From the NCBI GenBank assembly GCA_900552125.1, contig URYK01000007.1, positions 1 to 64,000 on the forward strand: a stretch of 64,000 nucleotides of DNA. The letters run 5' to 3'. Below are positions 62,107 to 64,000 of this stretch, one piece after another. The stretch is from an uncultured Solobacterium sp. GTDB lineage: Bacteria; Bacillota_I; Bacilli_A; Erysipelotrichales; Erysipelotrichaceae. Position 1 is the first letter of the stretch, and each line of letters starts with the position of its first letter. The translations under genes were made by a program, and so were the position numbers. The notes under the pieces are model-generated. The model did not search any database and had not been told where the DNA came from. It saw nothing but the letters and a program-made list of their open reading frames with translations.

Positions 62107-62940
62107 TTATTTTGTTGTTTCAATTAACTTATCTACTGCAGGTTTGATCCATTCATACATCTGGTTTGCTGTTTCTGTACCAAAATCATCATCTTTATAA
62201 ATCTGTGAAATTGTATCCATCATTGGTAGTTCAGCCCATAATGGTACATCATTTTCTTTCACAAATTGTTCTACATTTTTCTGTTGGAAGATTTCAATTC
62301 GTTTGCCGCAATCAGGACAAACAACATAGCTCATGTTTTCAATAATACCCATTACTGGAATATTACATTGTTTACACATATTAATAGCTTTTGATACAAT
62401 CATAGAAACCATTGGCTGTGGTGTAGATACCATCACAACACCACTAACTGGAAGGCTTTGTAATACCGTTAAAGCTACATCTCCAGTACCTGGAGGCATA
62501 TCAATAAATAAATAATCAAGATCTTCCCAGATTACATCAGTCCAAAATTGTTTAACCGCATTTGCGACGATAGGTCCACGCCATATGACTGGCTGGTTTT
62601 CATCTTCCATCAAAAAGTTCAATGACATGACTTTAATACCATCTTTGTCCACAACAGGTTCAATCGCATCATTTGTTCCATAAGCTTTTGCATGTGTTAA
62701 ACCCATTAAACGAGGAATGCTAGGTCCAGTGATATCTGCATCCATGATACCTACTTTATATCCTCTTCTAGCCATTGCCTTTGCTAATAAAACGCTCATA
62801 CTGGATTTACCAACACCGCCTTTACCGCTCATAACTCCAATGACATGACGAATTTTATTGCGTTCATTGTTTTGAATTCCACAGCTATCTGCCTGTTTAC
62901 CACAAGTTCCCTTGCTTGGACATGAATTACAGTTACTCAT
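62107..62940 (-). CDS. mrp: Mrp/NBP35-type iron-sulfur carrier ATPase
   Basis: 277-residue P-loop ATPase that carries and transfers iron-sulfur clusters. The deviant Walker A MSGKGGVGKSS (about 36-46), IMDADITGPSIPRLMG and DYLIIDMPPGTGD-like YLFIDMPPGTGD are typical; a C-terminal CPDCG supplies the bridging cluster cysteines. The N-terminus adds a further Cys-rich stretch (CNSCPSKGTCGKQADSC, residues 4-20), as in NBP35-like members. ATG 62940 follows AAGGAGAGTATG. Monocistronic or following xerD. Confidence 0.93.
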   Translation of the reverse strand: MSNCNSCPSKGTCGKQADSCGIQNNERNKIRHVIGVMSGKGGVGKSSMSVLLAKAMARRGYKVGIMDADITGPSIPRLMGLTHAKAYGTNDAIEPVVDKDGIKVMSLNFLMEDENQPVIWRGPIVANAVKQFWTDVIWEDLDYLFIDMPPGTGDVALTVLQSLPVSGVVMVSTPQPMVSMIVSKAINMCKQCNIPVMGIIENMSYVVCPDCGKRIEIFQQKNVEQFVKENDVPLWAELPMMDTISQIYKDDDFGTETANQMYEWIKPAVDKLIETTK

Positions 62941-62977
62941 AAAACATACTCTCCTTATTTTTTCTCACTATATTATT

Positions 62978-63934
62978 TTACATCTTTTTATTCGATTTTC
63001 CAATGTTTTCGTTTATACCTTTATCATTTTTATTGCTTCTAGGATGATATTGATCTATAACTTCCTGTAGACGTTTATTTTGAATGTGTGTATATATCTG
63101 TGTAGTGGTAATATCACTATGCCCTAACAACTCCTGAACAACACGCAGATCTGCTCCACCATCTAATAGATGAGAAGCAAAGCTATGTCTTAGACTATGA
63201 GCAGATAAGCGTTCATCCAATCCTAACATATGCAATCGTTTTTTTATAAATGTATGAATATATTGCCTTGTTAATGCATTCCCTCTTTGATTGATAAAAA
63301 AACGATGAACTGTTTTCTTTTCCCATATTGGTCGTACCTCAGTTAAATATCTACGCAATATATGGATACAGGTCTCATGCATCGGCACCATGCGCTCTTT
63401 ATCCCCTTTTCCAATAACACGTATGTAACCTTGTTCGAGAAAAACCTGTGATTTCTGTAGATTACATACTTCGCTAATTCGAAGTCCACATCCATACATC
63501 AGTTCTAGTACTGATTTTTGTAATATTTCAATAGGTTCTTTACCAAAACTCTCTAATAAAACAGTAATATCCTTTTCATTGAAATACAAAGGTAGATGCA
63601 TCTTTTTTTTACCACCTCGAACTGGTAATGAAGGATCAATGAGGTTAGGATTATGTAGACAAAGAAAACGATGAAACATATGGATACTTGTCAGCATATG
63701 ATTTACACTATTTCGCTGATGTTTCTCTAGTTCATCATTGCCTTCTTCTAATGCAGTTAAGAACGTTTGTATATCCTGAGGCAAAATGTCTTCAATTGTA
63801 TTAATATGATGAGATAGTAGCCAATTCTGATATAGCAATAAATCCTGCTTATATGATTGAATAGTAGCCTGAGCCTTTCTCTCTACTGTTTGAATATATA
63901 TGATATATTCATTTATTGCTTCTGAAATATTCAT
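62978..63934 (-). CDS. xerD: Tyrosine recombinase XerD
   Basis: 318-residue site-specific recombinase resolving chromosome dimers at dif. N-terminal SAM-like core-binding domain (1-100), then catalytic residues: Arg in GCGLRISEV, Lys in GKGDKER, His-x-x-Arg in SAHSLRHSF, His in LLGHSDITTTQIYTH and the nucleophile Tyr in the same motif. Full length and lack of nearby att repeats or phage genes support the housekeeping role. The ATG shares ATGA with the stop of an upstream gene. The last 15 residues are basic and not conserved. Confidence 0.9.
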   Translation of the reverse strand: MNISEAINEYIIYIQTVERKAQATIQSYKQDLLLYQNWLLSHHINTIEDILPQDIQTFLTALEEGNDELEKHQRNSVNHMLTSIHMFHRFLCLHNPNLIDPSLPVRGGKKKMHLPLYFNEKDITVLLESFGKEPIEILQKSVLELMYGCGLRISEVCNLQKSQVFLEQGYIRVIGKGDKERMVPMHETCIHILRRYLTEVRPIWEKKTVHRFFINQRGNALTRQYIHTFIKKRLHMLGLDERLSAHSLRHSFASHLLDGGADLRVVQELLGHSDITTTQIYTHIQNKRLQEVIDQYHPRSNKNDKGINENIGKSNKKM

Positions 63935-64000
63935 CGTTCCACCATACGAGGTTTTAAAACATGCGTATGTTCTTCTCCATCTTTAACTGCTTCAATTAAA
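63931..64000 (-). CDS. 3' end of an unidentified gene upstream of xerD
   Basis: Partial coding region entering from the right edge on the minus strand: 22 codons readable, ending HTHVLKPRMVER and TGA, overlapping the xerD start by 4 bases. Too short to identify. The tight overlap indicates an operon with xerD. Confidence 0.5.
   Translation of the reverse strand, partial: LIEAVKDGEEHTHVLKPRMVER

Noticed and set aside
62978..63934. Integrase of a mobile element
   Set aside because: Full-length XerD-like protein, no phage or transposon genes, no att-like direct repeats, and housekeeping neighbours.

Overview
The window is a gene-dense, AT-rich stretch of chromosome from an endospore-forming Bacillota. 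Sporulation genes are spread along it: spoVAC-AD-AE-AF, spmA-spmB, yqfC-yqfD, spoIVA and a dacF-like carboxypeptidase. It also carries a complete comG pseudopilus operon, murT-gatD, class II glyQS and dnaG-rpoD-trmK. My best guess is class Erysipelotrichia (the Clostridium innocuum / Erysipelatoclostridium neighbourhood), inferred from gene content and order only. I see no rRNA, CRISPR array, insertion sequence or prophage. One tRNA is present, and XerD is the housekeeping type.

Layout. 1-2.7 kb: a stand-alone FakA-type domain with a divergent Ham1-like protein, gene debris, a NUDIX ADP-ribose pyrophosphatase, and an amidase gene broken by one in-frame TGA. 2.7-5.9 kb: spoVA operon. 6-11 kb: scpA-scpB, a gene-free stretch with DnaA-box-like repeats and a probable structured RNA, then dacF, spmA-spmB, a short SepF-like protein and rluB. 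11-15.4 kb: rsmE, an unknown gene, mtaB, murE. 15.5-28.3 kb: rpsU, yqfC-yqfD-phoH, then a phosphate block (phoP-phoR, tRNA-Glu, small ORF, pstS-pstC-pstA-pstB-phoU), then ybeY-dgkA-cdd-era-recO. 28.3-40.5 kb: glyQS-dnaG-rpoD-trmK, ispH, cshB-nfo, ispG, a class B PBP, rpmG. 40.5-53.5 kb: a metallo-hydrolase, comGA-GG, efp, an acidic tail-anchored protein, cmk-der-gpsA, prfC, spoIVA, hup. 53.7-64 kb: a membrane zinc protease, a DUF3795 protein, deoC, murT-gatD, purC-purB facing purA, mrp, xerD and the 3' end of one more gene.

How it fits together. The phosphate block is the most distinctive part. The two-component system starts inside the 3' end of phoH, and the pst promoter carries four 11-bp-phased TTAACA-like repeats expected of a PhoP box. 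Two pst proteins are unusual. PstS has its two half-domains in the reverse of the usual order (an apparent circular permutation), and PstA carries about 120 extra residues outside the membrane. The block sits where related genomes usually have the HD-domain gene yqfF/pgpH.

Other points worth a look are EF-P with Arg at position 32 in place of the PGKG lysine, two genes (der, scpA) whose Shine-Dalgarno and start codon are separated by a hairpin, a terminator between promoter and start of glyQS, and the gene-free RNA candidate at about 7.4-7.74 kb. Functions were assigned by reading motifs; no database search was run.
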